The translations under genes were made by a program, and so were the position numbers. Positions 22,190-34,500 of a stretch of 64,000 nt of DNA are shown one piece after another. Positions within the stretch are counted from its first letter, which is position 1; the number at the start of each line of letters is the position of its first letter. This DNA comes from Brachionus manjavacas (taxonomy: Eukaryota; Rotifera; Eurotatoria; Ploima; Brachionidae): positions 6,307,501 to 6,371,500 of the forward strand of contig JAHQIY010000005.1 in assembly GCA_019054805.1 (NCBI GenBank), in the 5' to 3' direction. The notes below the pieces were generated by a model. That model was not told the DNA's origin. It saw only the letters and a list, made by a program, of their open reading frames with translations, and did not search any database.

Positions 22190-22985
22190 GTTGGATGACT
22201 GCGAGTTTCCGGATGACTCCAGCAAGAGAACCTGATTCCTATGAGCAGCCTGTACTTTGGTCGTCAATCCTCTTTTTGAAAGAGTTGCCACTTGGTGCGT
22301 CAATGACTGAATCGGGTAGCTTGTTCCACATTCGTGCTACCCTGTTGCGAGAAGCGTTATGACTGGTTAGACAGTCCTTCACTAGCTCTGGTCTGATGTG
22401 CCCTCGATGCCCGCTTCTTGGCGGTCCAACTTGTAGAGAGGAGTGCCATTCGACAGTGTCCAGTCCTTTATGAATTTTGAACATTTCTATCAAATCACCC
22501 CTGGCTCTCTTTTCCTCCAGAGTTGTCAACTTCAGTTTTAACCTGTCTAACGTATGTCATGTCGCGGAGTTGAGTTTGGACTTTGGTGGCACGGCGCTGA
22601 ACTTTTTCCAGTGTGTTTATCTCGCCGAGGCGGTATGGTCTCCATTCTTGGATTACATACTCGAAATGCAGTCTGACGTACGTAGTGTACATTTGTTTCC
22701 ATATATACGCATCCCTCGAAACCAGCGTCTTGCGAAGCACTCCGAATATGGAGTTGGCTTTTGCCGCGGATTTATCCACCTGAATCTTTGTGTCCAAAGT
22801 GTCACTCACATGGACTGCCAGGTCTTTTTCCGTTTTAGTAACCTCAAGCTCGTGTGGTATACCGGTCGACCTATCTAGGATGTGGTATTTATTCCTTGGG
22901 TTATGCTTACCGTTATGCATGACCTTACATAGGCTTCCAAGTCAAAGGAACACCCTGATCCATCTGAGTACGGTTCCTTCTACCC
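22190..22985 (-). mobile_element. LINE (CR1/L2-like) C-terminal end, unusually GC-rich
   Basis: Minus strand: KYHILDRSTGIPHELEVTK, then VSRDAYIWKQMYTTYVRLHF, INTLEKVQRRATK (22495-22920), and after one frame change LTTLEEKRARGDLIEMFKI and VARMWNKLPDSVIDA (22239-22529). This is the standard end of a CR1/L2-type ORF2 (LEKVQRRATK, TLEERRARGDLIE, WN.LP). It stops in a (CTA)n tail next to AAATAAATAAA (22165-22195). The base composition is far less AT-rich than the surroundings, and only one break is obvious, so the insertion is fairly young. Confidence 0.85.
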
Positions 22986-24119
22986 CGTGAGCCGAAAGCG
23001 CTAGCTACAGTCTATTTGTTTAAATTAAGCTCAAAAAATTAAAAATATTAAATAAAAAAATTTTAAATATTAAACACATAAAAAATAATTCATACATAAA
23101 AAATATAAATAAATGAAAAAAGAACAAAAATATTTTAAATTAAAATAAAAACAAAGGCTGAATCAAATTAAATAATAAGACTTCTTTTCTTTTTTAAGTG
23201 CAAATACATAAATCGGAAAATACATTAGATTTCCTTTTAAATCAAAAATAATGGATTGATAACTATTTTTAATTTAGTTAAATACCGCTTTTTTAACTGT
23301 TCAATTAACCGTGTTTAAAAAAGAGGTTTGTTAATATCTTGGCTCCGCAAATAAGCAAAGGCTTATTTTGTAAAGGAATTCCAAGACCTACTCCAATAGG
23401 TATTCTCCAGAAGCCCTAGATAATTTGTACATACTGTAAATATCATATAGTTTAGCTTATTTTGTCCATAATTTTCATGACTAATGCTTGGTCTTTAATT
23501 GTCTTAACCAAATTGATCCACAAAAAACAAAAAAAAAAAGAAAACAAAACAAAATATAAAAAAAAAATTTCATTTTCCGTGTATTATAGAATATATACTT
23601 TAGTTTGATTTAGTTTTTAAAAAAAAAAGGTAGGTTGTATGAGGCCTTGCTTCGGAACAACCTTGAGAGTTCATCTCTCTAAAACTTAAATCTCTCTCTC
23701 TCTCTCAGTAATATCTTAGTTCTTAAACATTTCAAATAAGTGATAGAAATGTAGGTTAAAATTTTTATTTTCATTTTAATTGGCTTTATTTATTTTCTGT
23801 TATTCAGTAAATTACAATCAATTTTAATAAATTAAAATTCTATTGTTACTCAATTTAATTGAAAATCTCCATATGTTTTTCTTCATGTCAAGATTCAATC
23901 TCTTGCATAAAGGAAAAAAAAGTGAAAAAAAAAGAAAGTCAAAAGTGTTTATTCAAGAACAACAGCTTTAATCAGATCTCCTTGCGTTCCTCATCAAGAC
24001 ATGTCACTATAGTTGGGTATCCGAAAATTGTGAAATGTCACTAAAATCGAGATACGTTAATAAGAATTTTTTTTTAAATTTAAAAAAAAAAGAAAATTCT
24101 TTTTTTAATTTTTTAAATA
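22986..24119. other. AT-rich spacer with a CT microsatellite
   Basis: A short (TC)n run at about 23692-23707 and a GGTTGT...ACAACC hairpin at about 23633-23663 are the only features. No gene recognised. Confidence 0.4.
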
Positions 24120-24180
24120 ATTTATTTATTTATTTGTTTTTCTGTATCGAGCCAATGCTTAATCAGAATAAAAACATATT
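24120..24180 (-). repeat. LINE-A-type 3' tail
   Basis: Minus strand: TTATTCTGATTAAGC...GGCTCGATACAGAAAAA followed by CAAATAAATAAATAAAT. It matches the LINE-A tail with a weaker first stem arm. No LINE coding sequence precedes it, so it is a very short insertion. Confidence 0.55.
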
Positions 24181-24366
24181 GAAAAACTAAAAATAAAGTT
24201 TAATAATATTTAAAAAAAATGAATAAAAACAAAAAATAAAGGATATATAATTCAAATAGATAAAAGTCTATATTCAATCGCTGAAAAACTGGGTCTAGTT
24301 GGTTAGTGGTATTAAGAATTAAAGCTGACTTTGACTTTTATGATAAATTATATTATTTTTGACCAA

Positions 24367-24573
24367 ATGATGGAAATAAAACCATTCTTTGACGTTTCCC
24401 TCGATAATTTTCCGACCTCCATAGGGGCAGGTTCCCACTCGGAACTGTCTAAGAAGCTTTTCAGGTTCGGCAGCACGCTCTGCGAACTCGTTAAGGATCA
24501 GAATGCCATAATTGAACAGCTTGAGTTTAAGCTAGCTTCAAAAAATTTTATTTTAAATGTTTTCTTTAATTAA
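24367..24573 (+). CDS. Small open frame, possible exon, unrecognised
   Basis: The frame from ATG at 24367 reads MMEIKPFFDVSLDNF, then SELSKKLFRFGSTLCEL and KDQNAIIEQLEFKL. Base composition and codon use for about 170 nt are clearly richer in G+C than the flanks, as in real exons, and the end suggests a coiled coil. No matching partner exon, splice donor or family was found. It could be a first exon, a captured gene fragment or part of a transposon. Confidence 0.25.
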   Translation: MMEIKPFFDVSLDNFPTSIGAGSHSELSKKLFRFGSTLCELVKDQNAIIEQLEFKLASKNFILNVFFN

Positions 24574-25494
24574 ATAATTTTTTTTCTAAAACAAATTTAT
24601 AAAATTTTTATTTTAAACTTGTAACAATTATTTTATAAAATTAAATAAATGAAATGTTAATAGTTCTTCATGGCATGGGCACAAGCCTGTTGATTAACTT
24701 TGATTATATACAAAGCTTAAAATTATTTTTTTTTCTGAAAATGAAAAAATTAGAGTACTGCTATGAAAAACTGTTTTTACGTAATTTACATGAAATTACC
24801 TGAAATTACGTAAATTTACGTAATTTTCATACCATTTTTATAAATATAAAAAATTATATAAATAAATGAGATATAAATTGTAAAAAAAATAATTATTTTT
24901 AGAAAAGTTAATAATCTGAAGTTTTTAATAATTATAAAAATAAAATCTTTTGAACAGCATTTATTAACTCATTTTATTATTTAAGAATATTATCTAGTTT
25001 TGCAAAATAAAAAATAATTTCCTTTTCTTGTTTTTGAAAATTGTTTATGCTAATTATAAGTATATATAATAAGAAATTGGTTATTTTTTAATTTCAATAA
25101 CTTTAAAAGATGACTAAGAGTCATCTAAAGTTGATTGATAAAACTCGAAATTCTCGTTAAATAAAATAAAATTAATTTTAAATAAGCTAAATTAAATTTA
25201 AGATTTTTATTAATTAATCGTTTAATATTTCATTAAAATTTTAACTAAAATAATTTTATCCAAATCTTTAAACCAGAGCTCCGCTTTGGACCTCGTTTAA
25301 TTTGAAATAACCGAAAAGTATAAAAACAGATAAAAAAATTGATATTTATTTATTAAAAAAACAATTAAATTGGTGATAGCGGTTATATTTTTGTTTTAAT
25401 TGAAATTTAATCACAATTTTTTTAAGGGCCTATTTTTAATTAGAAATTTGTTTAATTATTTTATTTACAATTAACCTTTTTTGACTTTTATAAT
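24574..25494. other. AT-rich spacer with a GTAATTTAC palindrome
   Basis: At 24778-24830 the motifs ACGTAATTTAC, TGAAATTAC and ACGTAAATTTACGT alternate in both orientations and can fold back. Nothing else recognised. AATAAA for BAIAP3 lies at 25495-25500 on the minus strand. Confidence 0.4.
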
Positions 25495-25500
25495 TTTATT
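25495..25500 (-). terminator. Poly(A) signal AATAAA of the BAIAP3 gene
   Basis: AATAAA on the minus strand, about 30 nt beyond the BAIAP3 stop codon at 25530-25532. Confidence 0.5.
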
Positions 25501-25529
25501 TAAACATTAATTTAATTAAATTATGATAT

Positions 25530-28500
25530 CTAAATGTATAATTTGTCTCTTCTTTCTTTGAGAAATTCAAGCGCTGTTTTGTCTTGGTCTTTTCGATACT
25601 CAAGTACATCAATTATCCTACTTGGAATATCTAAAAAAAATAATCAATCAAACACCTTTTTTTTGGTAAATTCATTCGATTGATACCTTTGGGTCGAATC
25701 AGCATCAATTCAGAATACTTAAGTTCTTTATAATTAATGTCACTTGATTCTCCTTTTAAACGAGGAACACTATTTAATTCCAAAAATGCCTCGCCTTCGA
25801 AGTCATTTGTCCAAACTATGTCGTGGTCCATTATTGTAAAATGAATCACATGACCTGGCTGGCTGAGGTAGCGCTCCGCTAATTTACTAAATCAAAAAAT
25901 TTTATTAGCTATTTAGTTTTTTTAGTATTTTTTGTCATAAATTACAATTCAAATGTTTCGTTATAAGTTGGATTTAGACTTTTTTTGACCACTGTTGTTG
26001 ACTTTTTTTCACAATTTACAAAAACATGCTTCGGCTTTAGATCAATTTCTACATACTAGAAAAAAAATTAATGAAACATCAAACAGCAAAAGCAAAAGCG
26101 TGACTGATAGAGTGGACTGCAGGTTTCAAAAAATCTGCAGTCAACTCGATCGAAAGGAAAAGAGGTGATTTAATTCAATCTTTTAAAATCTCTAATGGAA
26201 TCTGCCAATTTAAGATTTATTCATTCATAAATGGTCATAATTAATTGATGTTAGAAAATGTCTTTTAATAATTCAAAAGCATTAATCAAGATTTTTAATT
26301 CTATTTTTTTTTCTATTTATTTATTTAATTAAAGTTTAAGTACCATGGACAAATTGAAATAAAAATTAATAGAAAATTAAATATCCATTTTACAATTAAG
26401 TAAAAAATTCAGTTTGTTATATACAAAAATATGATTTAGATTATTCAACATACAATATTCTATTAAATAAAAATAGTATTTTATCGAGTCGGTTAGTCCA
26501 TTGTTGTTACATTCAAGGCACCATTCAATCAAAATAACACTGAATGTTAAATCATATTCAGTGCAATTTAAATGAGTCAGATCTTCTACTTTTAATAACT
26601 GTTTAATAAAAGACGTATTCTCTCTATCAAATATCTTGTAATCTTTTCTTAAAAACTCAAATACGTTTTTACATAATTTGTTATTTAAAATTTGTTTGAC
26701 AAAGAATTTTTTATGCTTATAATAAATTTGTCTAATTGACTCCAAGTGTTTTGTTTTTGTAAATTTACTGAGTCCAATAAATCGTTTTATTAAAATATTT
26801 TGCCGTAAATCAAATTCCTTTAAACTCTTTTCATAAATAAAGATATTTTTTAAATGATATCTGAAGATTGATTGAGAGAACTGTTTGTATAAGAAAGCTA
26901 TAGTTTCTGGCTTCATTAGCTTTGGTTTGCATCCAACACTATTTAGAGAGTAAAAACTTTTTTCATCTTATTTTCCACGAAATCATTTGTGGATTTCTGA
27001 TTTCCAATAGCTAGGCCTAGATAAATCAAACTTTGTATTTTAGGAATTGCAGAACCATTTAATTTAAAATCTGTTTTAAAACCAGTGCTTTTTTTTCAAA
27101 TAATATTGATGCCGATTTAGAAGCATTAAATTCGATTTTCCAATCTTTTGCATATTCTTCACAAGTTCTTAGCAAAATTTTGATAGTCTAAAGCAAAGGA
27201 AATCAAATCCATTTCTCTTTATTCTTTATATTTTTACAGGCAGAGTTCTTTTAGAATTTCATATTTAAAAAAAAATTAATTGTTCAGGAATTTACAACAT
27301 TTTCTTTATTGTAAAAAAATTTAAACTTGAAAAAGTCAATTTACTTTCTAATATTGTTGCCTGTATTTGAAAGTAAAAAGCTTAAACTTTTTAACCAACT
27401 AACAGACGAAATTAATAGCATCTGTTGAAAAATTATCAAACCTCAAAATGTTTACTTCAACTTCACAGCATCAAAAAGAAACTATCAAAATTAATCATTT
27501 AAAATCAATTCTTATTTATTCGTGGCTAAAACGGTTCACGCTGGTACCAAATAAATAAATATTTAAAAAAAAAATAAAATTATGAATTTAATTAAACCGG
27601 GCCCTAATTTATTCCAAATTTTATAAATAATAAAAAATTTTAATTTTAATTTATCATTTTTTATTAAATAATAAATCAAATTTGTAGAATGGTATATTTT
27701 TCAGGAGAAAAATGAAGTAAATAAATGTTATTCTTCTCAGAAGACATCATCCTAAAACATATCAGTATATTTGACAAAAGAAAATCTCGTGGAAATGATG
27801 CCATACCTCCTCATGTAGTGAGAAGCTGTGTAGCAATCTTTGCTTAGCTACTAGAAGTAATTTTAAAAAAACTTGCATGTTTGGCAAATTATCCAAAGAA
27901 TGGAAGGAGGCAAATATAATCTATATTGAAAAAAAGGAAGAAGAGCGAACCAGTTAACTACAGACCATTCTCACTGACTTCCATTCCATGCAAGATAATG
28001 GAAAGAATTATCAAGGAAGCAATGATGGCCCATCAAATTTGACCTGCAACACGGTTTTGTTAATAATCGATCAAACTTGACAAATCTCCTTGAAATTATA
28101 CTCAATAACAGAAGCATTGAATCACGAATTTTCTTTAGCAATTGTATTTATTGATTTTTGCAGAGGATTTAACAAGGTCTCACATAGAGCACTCATTAAA
28201 AGGCTTGAAGCTTATTGTTCAAGGGTTCTCTTCTTAATTGACTTTTTGACAGGTAGAAAACAAAGAATAGTTCTAGGTGAAAAGTCATTCGATTGGAAAG
28301 AAGTGAAGAGTGGAGTACTACAAGTTTCTGTACTTAGACCACTTCATTTTATCGCTTTCATAAATGAGTTTCCTGAAGAAGTTAACAGCGCAATAAAGCT
28401 TTTTGCAGACGACACTAAATTGATAGCCACAAAAATTGACGAACAAAACCCTCAAATTGACATTGAAAGACTTGTCGTTTGGGCAAGTAAATGGCAGATG

Positions 28501-31500
28501 AGTTTCAATGAAGAAATATGCAAATTTATTTTCTCTAAGAACCATTATTTCCATAAAAGATCTCTGTTCGGTTTAACTTCTCTTAAAGTGGGAGGTGAAA
28601 GAGGAGACCTAAACGAATTTTTTAAATGTATTAAACAGCTTAACTTAGTGACCTGGCAAAATACTGCACTCAAATGGAACTCCCTAACAAAAGACGGTGC
28701 TGCGAAACGGAAGGTTTAGAAAACAGATTACCAAGACAAGACTACGTGACCAAAAAATGACAAATTATGATATATTTAATAAAATTTATTTTAAAAAGAG
28801 TCAAAGTTAAGAAATTCACGAAAATAAAGTTAAGTTTTTTACTTTCAAAAACCGTTTGAAATGTTAAAAAAATTAGGCTTTTTCATTCTTAAGTAAATTT
28901 CAATATTATTTCACTTTTATCTTGGAATAATTTATTTTAATATCTTGATTTTGCGTTTTATTTTTAAATTCTCAACATGTAATGTTAGGTTTTGTGTTTT
29001 TTTTGACACATGAAAATATTAATTTTAGGTATTAAAAGTTTTGATAATTTTTTATCTATAATTTTCATTATCGAAAAAAATATTGCTGTTAAATTTCACA
29101 AAGCCATGTGAAATTTGTTAAATTTCACAATTTCACAAATTTCACAAATTGTAGAAAAATTTGTTTTTAGAAATAAATTTTAATCAAATTTTACTTTTAA
29201 TATTCAAAAAACTATTTTTCATAAAATTTTACCAAATTTTAAAATTTTACTTAAAAATCATTAACAATTTTCAACATTATTCTTTCAAAAAAATTAAAAA
29301 ATATAAATTTTTTCAAAAGATTTGGTGCTGTGAATTTTAAGTAAAAAATTCTTGTTTTTTTGATTAATTAAAATTAAATATAAAAAAATTAAATAATTAA
29401 AAATACTGCAACATACTCTATTGCAACTTTTTTCCCAAAATAAAATCTTTATTTTCTCTTCTCTAAGAATATCATTTATATGTTTAATTTAAACTCAATA
29501 ATCAACCTAAATATGGGGTAAATTTAATATTCTTTCTAATTTGAAAAAGTTTTAGGAAAAAATGTAGAATTTATTTTCTAATTTGAAGAAAAGTGTATTC
29601 TAATTTGAATAAATTTTTAGTTTTTGTTTTATTAATTATTAATGTAATTTTCCGCGTGTAAAGTTAAACAAATAAGTAAAAATAGATTGAAATGTTATCA
29701 TTTTTAATAATCAAAATATTAGTCCTATAAATAAGATTATCCCCCTTCTATTAAAATTATCTAACTAAAAATAAACAAAAAAACATAAAAAATAGAAGAA
29801 GTTGAAAAACTAAAAGTTGTAAAGTTGAAAGAAAAACTCAAACAACTTTTTCTTAGCACCACTGGCCTGAAAGCAGACCTTGTAGAGTGCCTCAAGCAGT
29901 ACTACAGCCTAAGCAACAACGGCTCGCAAAAATGCTTGCCTGCAGATAGCAACGACAGTGACTACCAAGAGGATGATCTGGTTATATACCATTTTTGTGG
30001 TGGTAAAGCCAGCGAAGCCGCTAGCCAACTAAACAAAAAAGAATCAGATCAAGCCAGCACAAAGAAACAAAAAAAATTAAAATTTCTTTTTTTGTTTTAA
30101 AATTTTTCATCAAACAAATTTAATTTCAAAAAATAAATTAATTTATAAAAATGAATCTGATTTTTTTTATTTTCTATTTGAATACACTTTTCTTCTAATT
30201 CGATCTTTTCTTCTAATTCCGCAATTTAGAAAACAAATTCTACATTTTTCCTGAATATTTTGTTCTAATTAATTAGAAGATACTTTCTTCAAAATTAGAA
30301 AACACATTAAATACCACCTTTTAAATATTATTGATGTTTTATTTTTGGCAACTTGAAGTTAATGATCATGATCACATGACCAAAACTTTGTAATAAAATG
30401 TTAATTAAAGGCTATCGGTTTTTTAATACCTCAAATTTATTAAAATTTACCTCAAATTTATTAAAATTTACCTCAAAATGTGGCTTAATTATGAAAAAAA
30501 AAAGATATTTTTATTGTGATAATTGTTAATTTTTTTTATTTTTAGAGGTGAGTATTAACTTTTTGCGGTTTTATAATGAAATTGCTTTCTTTTTTTTAAA
30601 TTGATGTAATTTTTTTTTATTTGAATACTTTTTTTATATTTTGCTACTTTTTTAATAAAAAAATAGTCTTTTATTAAATTTGAGGTAAATTTTAATAAAT
30701 TTGAGGTAAATTTTAATAAATTTGAGGTACTAAAAAACTTTATTTCTTAATTAAAATAGTATTAAAATATTGAGATTAGCGTTTTTTATATCTTAAATTA
30801 AACATTAGATATTTAATATCTTAATTAAAAAAAAATAATTATTAAAAATTTTTACTTAATTGATTATTCCAAAATCTTTATTTGAAAACCTTATAGACAA
30901 ATTTAAATTCAACATCCAAATTATGGCTAAAATAGACGCTTTAAATGACATTTAAATTTTTATTAAAGCATATAACAGCGAAAAAAGTTGAATTTTGAAA
31001 TGCAAAATTTCAAAATATTAAAAAATATTAATATTTAATATTAATTTCATGCAAAAATAAATCTTAATTTTTGAAAATTTAAAAAAAAATGAAAAAATTT
31101 AGTCTAATTACGATAAAAAAAGAAATAAACGTTCTTTAATTTTGTGCTTTTTTTGTTATAAAACAAAGGAATTCTTATAAAAATTAAAAAATTAAGATAA
31201 GAATAAAGAAAATCTTCAACTTTACTACTTTAGATCTTTTATTTTTATAAAATATGGTTTTTAATTAGAACTTAATTTATTATTACTTATCACAATGCAT
31301 AAAACTTGTTTGAAATAGATTAATAGCTTACTTATCTAAAAAGAACAATTAAGACTTTTTTAAGAAACTTTTTGGTTTTTGAAGATTATCTTTAAAGAAT
31401 AAATACTGAAAATCTAAAGACGATTCTTTAAAATATTCTAGACTGGAAAATTTGTCGAAATCCTCGAAACAAATCACCACTGAATAAACAAAAAATAAAC

Positions 31501-34500
31501 CAATTTTCGTTTTAATTTTATTAAGTTAAAATTCAGAATATTTACCGGATCACTGAGACCATTTTGATCCATAGGTAGTAAATTTTTGCATTTTAAAACT
31601 TTTTTTAAAAATAAAAATTAAAGAAAATTAAAAATAGCTTCCAAAAATTTACTTTCAATCGCCAAAATTTCGTCCCTTGAATGATAACAGGCACGACAAA
31701 TTAATTTTCCATTGTCACAAAATCGTTGAGAATTTTGATACTCAATCATTTCCTGATAATATGTTATAATTAATTTTTGTGTGTCCATTCTTGAATAATT
31801 TAAGTATTTCCTAAGCTGCTTAAATTTTTCCACAGACTGCAAAAAATCTGCTTCTAGGCCTTGATTTTCGGAGCTAAAAAAATCCACCAATATGTCCAAA
31901 CACTCGTACATTTTAGCAAAAAATACCGGGCTCCTCTATGAAAAAAAAACATTATTTAAAAAAAATAAAATAAAAATCTACCGATTTATCTTTGTCCAAA
32001 TCGCACTCAATTTGGTCAAGAAGCTTTATCCACTGAATTTTTAGGAATAAATTAAAATTTGATTTGAATGCAATCGGCTGATAAATCCGAAAACTTGAAT
32101 TCAAATACTCGATCAATCGAGTTATTGACTTGAAATAAAAATCAATTACATTAAAAAATTGTTAAAAAAATAGTTAAATAATCAAATTTACTTCTTTGGC
32201 TGAAGCCGATTCAGGAGATTCAAACAAATAAAACATGTGCTGATCAAGTTCTCTTAAAATTTTGTTTGCTACAATCATTTCCAAGCTTTGTTCCAAAGCT
32301 TGTACCAAAGCCTCGCAAGTATTGCTGACCACTACCTCTAAATGGGCTTTATTTATTTCGAAAAGCTGTAATCTGTCTTGTTTTTCGGCTTGGGACTGGT
32401 ATTTGTCGAATTCCAGATCGTGATAAAAGGCTCTGAATGTATCACGCACTTTATCTAGATTATTAGCTGTGATCACTAGTCTCTGAAAGTAATCCAGTTC
32501 GGAACCACATTTTTGGTAGCTTTTGCTCTGATTAGGATTGAAATTGGCATTGCATTGGAAATTTTGAGCTTTTGCATTTGACTCTTTGATTTGAGAGGCA
32601 TATTTGATGATTGCTTTTGACAAACTATCAACTATTTCGATAAAAAACATCTGAGACCCCACAAAGTCTGGCCAATGGATTAGTTTCCATATACGGTTTG
32701 TATGACTTAGCAAATTTGATATTTCTATACTTGACGAGCTCACTTTAGTCAATTCTGTCAATACGTCGTTCTTTTAAATAAAGAATTTAATTTTAGCTGA
32801 GCCTAATTTATTTAAGTTCCTTGAAAGTCTTGAATGGTTTTGAATCTGAATTGTAAGCTCAAAACATCTTTATTTATTTATTGAATTGAATTAACCTCCT
32901 TTAAGGAGAAGTAAAAAAAAAAAAAAAATATATATAAAAAGATTTTTTGTGTTTTTTTAAAAATGAAAAATTATTACCTAAAAATAAAATTACAAAAAAT
33001 AAAAAAGGAACATTAGTTCGAAAATAGAAAAAGGCATGAAAGTTAGAAAGCAAGATAATTTGGACCAAAATTCATGAATTTCTTTAATTTTGAATTAGCT
33101 CGTTTAGGCGAGTTCTGAAATGTTTTAATTTTAAATTGCATAGACATAACCAAATTGAATCAGATATACCATCATTAGAAATCAGAGTAATCTTAAGATT
33201 TTCTTTAAGTTGGTTTGTATTTACTGTAATTTTTACTGTACTTGGAAATAAGAACCAAGTCAGAGGAAAAAGATTTATTAGAGGGGGGGTCATTAAGCAT
33301 ATATTTTAAAAATTGTGATGATAGATAATTATATTTAATTGTATCAATAAAAGTTAGTTTTGAAAATAGATAAAGTTCATCAAAGTTGAAAACTTTCAGT
33401 ACTTTTAAGACTCGTGATATGTGACAATAGGCTTTTAAACCAAACATTTGTCTAATTGAGTTGTTTTGTAATTTATTTATTGAATCCTTTGTGGTCGAAT
33501 TAAACATCTTTGAAACCTTTCTCTCAATCTGTGAAAATGCATGTCAAAAATTTACACCCAACAAGCAAAAGATGATCAAGAAGAAATTCATGAAAACCAC
33601 CATGGTTTTAGTCACAAATGAAGATTCTTATAAAACGCAAAAGATCGACATGGTGCAAATTTAGCAGCAATTTAAAATCCTACCGTAAGATTAAATAGAG
33701 AAGGAAAATAAGAATGGTTTGGCAAAAGGGGACGAATAAAATTTACCTTAATTAATTAATTAAGTATCTAATTAGTCATTAGTTTACAGGAAATTTTATT
33801 TTTATCATTTCAGTTAATACCTCTTGGATGATGAAAAAAAATTACTGAGCCTAAACAATATCACTGTTTTCAATTTCTAGATTTTTATAAATGGCAATTT
33901 AGAAATTGCCTTGGAAACAATTTAAACAAAAGCGGGTTTTGAATCAAGGTATGTTGAATACTCAACTCCATTGTGTAATTGCTATCTTACTATTTCTTCT
34001 TGGGAGGTATTTAATCGATCTCTAAAATTACTTAATCGATCACTAATATTTTTCTATCTCTTATTTTACTAAATACCCTTAACTTATATTTATTAATCTG
34101 TCTCCTAAATTAAATAAAACAGCAACTAATTTTACTTAAAGTATCTCTTATTTTTATTTATTAAATTGATTTAAAAAAAAAGAATTATAAAAAAATTAAA
34201 TAATTTCAAATAAAATAATATCTTATAAGTTTTTTCTTGGTCTACCACTACCTCTCTTTAGTGAAGCTTCTACTTTCTTACTTATATCACTGCTAGTTGA
34301 TGCTTGCACTACTTTTTCAGCTTCCTTTTCAATTGTTTTTTTGTTCTTTTCTGTTGGTATAACTGTTTCTTGCGGAATTTCTTCCTCTACTTCTGTTATC
34401 TTTCGCTTTAGAACTTTGATTGAGCTGACAACTCTCTCTTCTTTATCTGCTTCTGATTGATACTCAAGCGCCTTTTTAGACTTACACGGTCTACCTCTTC

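Noticed and set aside
22477-22990. Long plus-strand frames at 22.5-23.0 kb
   Set aside because: They are the complement of a GC-rich LINE whose minus frames carry clear CR1/L2 motifs.
23620-23720. GGTTGT...ACAACC hairpin with TC run as a tRNA or SINE head
   Set aside because: No A/B boxes or cloverleaf could be drawn; simple hairpin plus microsatellite is enough.
31380-31490. Minus-strand stretch [16 protein letters not shown] as a BAIAP3 exon
   Set aside because: The acceptor gives TGG TGA in the needed phase, and SDP joins perfectly to YVEIDL of the exon at 25946-26055, completing the C2B strand.
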